A DNA stretch of 5,256 bases from Alphaproteobacteria bacterium (lineage in GTDB: Bacteria; Pseudomonadota; Alphaproteobacteria; Rhodobacterales; Rhodobacteraceae): contig JAUHZL010000228.1 of the NCBI GenBank assembly GCA_030425945.1, positions 1 to 5,256 of the forward strand, in the 5' to 3' direction. Under the pieces are notes generated by a model that had not been told where the DNA came from, made no database searches, and saw only the letters and a list, made by a program, of their open reading frames with translations. Of the stretch, positions 4,467-5,256 are shown piece after piece. Numbering within the stretch: the stretch's first letter is position 1; the number at the start of each line of letters is the position of its first letter. The position numbers and the translations under genes were made by a program.

Positions 4467-5256
4467 TCAGCGGATCGCGGCGGTCAGGGCGTCGGCGAGG
4501 TCGGTGCGTTCCCAGGAGAAGCCGCCGTCGGCCTCCGGGGCGCGGCCGAAGTGGCCGTAGGCCGCGGTGCGCTGGAAGATCGGCTTGTTCAGCCCGAGAT
4601 GGGTGCGGATGCCGCGCGGGGTCAGGTCCATGACCTGCCCGATGGCGCGCTCGATGGCAGCTTCCTCGACCTGGCCCGTGCCGTGGGTGTCGGCGTAGAT
4701 CGACAGCGGCTTGGCCACGCCGATCGCGTAGCTGAGCTGGATCGTGCACTTGTGCGCGAGGCCCGCCGCAACGACGTTCTTCGCGAGGTAGCGCGCCGCA
4801 TAGGCCGCCGAGCGGTCCACCTTGGTCGGGTCCTTGCCCGAGAACGCGCCGCCGCCGTGCGGGGCCGCCCCGCCGTAGGTGTCCACGATGATCTTGCGCC
4901 CGGTCAGGCCCGCGTCGCCGTCCGGCCCGCCGATCACGAACTTGCCCGTGGGGTTCACCCACCACTCGGTCGCCTCGGTGATCCAGCCATCGGGCAGCTC
5001 GCGGCGGATGTAGGGCTCGACCAGCGCGCGCACGTCGTCCGAGGTCATCGTCTCGTCGAGGTGCTGGGTCGAGAGCACGATCGAGCTGACGCCCACCGGC
5101 AGGCCGTTCTCGTAGCGCACGGTCAGCTGCGACTTGGCATCGGGCCCGAGCTTCGGCTCGGCACCGGACTTGCGGACCTCGGCCAGCGTCTTGAGGATGT
5201 TGTGGGCATAGCAGATCGGCGCCGGCATCAGCTCGGGCGTCTCGTTGACGGCGAAG
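4467..5256 (-). CDS. metK: S-adenosylmethionine synthetase, C-terminal part, cut by the window edge
   Basis: Cytoplasmic enzyme that makes S-adenosylmethionine from methionine and ATP, releasing phosphate and pyrophosphate. The last 262 codons are present, ending at TGA (4469-4467). The visible part starts at FAVNETPELMPAPICYAHN. The ATG at 5228 is the internal Met of this conserved stretch, not the start. Roughly 120 N-terminal residues lie off the right edge. Hallmarks include DAKSQLTVRY, VLSTQH, NPTGKFVIGGPDGDAGLTGR, and the signature GGGAFSGKD at 4856-4830, which is the phosphate-binding loop of the family. AAYAARYLAKN and the closing TAAYGHFGR also fit. No frameshift is seen. The gene is convergent with the DUF3108 gene. 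Its promoter and any S-adenosylmethionine-sensing leader, known upstream of metK in some Rhodobacterales, would lie outside the window. Confidence 0.96.
   Translation of the reverse strand, partial: FAVNETPELMPAPICYAHNILKTLAEVRKSGAEPKLGPDAKSQLTVRYENGLPVGVSSIVLSTQHLDETMTSDDVRALVEPYIRRELPDGWITEATEWWVNPTGKFVIGGPDGDAGLTGRKIIVDTYGGAAPHGGGAFSGKDPTKVDRSAAYAARYLAKNVVAAGLAHKCTIQLSYAIGVAKPLSIYADTHGTGQVEEAAIERAIGQVMDLTPRGIRTHLGLNKPIFQRTAAYGHFGRAPEADGGFSWERTDLADALTAAIR

Noticed and set aside
3910..4965. A minus-strand open frame of 351 codons over the DUF3108 gene and metK.
   Set aside because: It is out of frame with metK and antisense to the DUF3108 gene, and has no recognisable domain.

Overview
The window looks like the chromosome of a high-GC alphaproteobacterium, most likely of the Rhodobacterales/Rhodobacteraceae. 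The evidence is the very GC-rich coding sequence, the iron regulator Irr placed head to head with fabA, fabB on the same strand as fabA, and the protein sequences themselves. This placement comes from protein recognition and gene order, not from a database search.

Layout from left to right: (i) 1-514, minus strand, the first 171 codons of fabB (3-oxoacyl-ACP synthase I), running off the left edge; (ii) 515-660, a gap holding the fabB ribosome binding site and a five-tract G-rich motif; (iii) 661-2571, a three-gene accessory block of a class I SAM-dependent methyltransferase (+), a TetR-family repressor (-) and an exported small cupin protein (+); (iv) 2587-3096, minus strand, complete fabA (3-hydroxydecanoyl-ACP dehydratase/isomerase); (v) 3097-3272, the fabA/irr divergent promoter region; (vi) 3273-3689, Irr (+); (vii) 3715-4428, an exported DUF3108 protein (+), probably co-transcribed with irr; (viii) 4429-4455, a hairpin between convergent genes; (ix) 4467-5256, minus strand, the C-terminal two thirds of metK (S-adenosylmethionine synthetase), whose start lies beyond the right edge.

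FabA and FabB together make unsaturated fatty acids in the cytoplasm: FabA introduces and isomerises the double bond at the C10 stage and FabB elongates the cis product. In many alphaproteobacteria the order is irr - fabA - fabB - fabI with fabA and fabB adjacent. Here they keep the same orientation but are about 2.07 kb apart, with the methyltransferase/TetR/cupin block between them. The block has its own control region. Three palindromes of the form ACC-N4-GGT, centred 22 and 21 bp apart, fill the 109 bp between the divergent tetR and cupin genes and overlap the best cupin promoter and the tetR 5' end. This points to an autoregulated TetR switch for the cupin gene. It is the most interesting part of the window. 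The remaining genes are ordinary housekeeping genes.

No tRNA, rRNA, CRISPR array, transposase, phage gene or recognisable riboswitch was seen. No gap between genes exceeds 180 bases.
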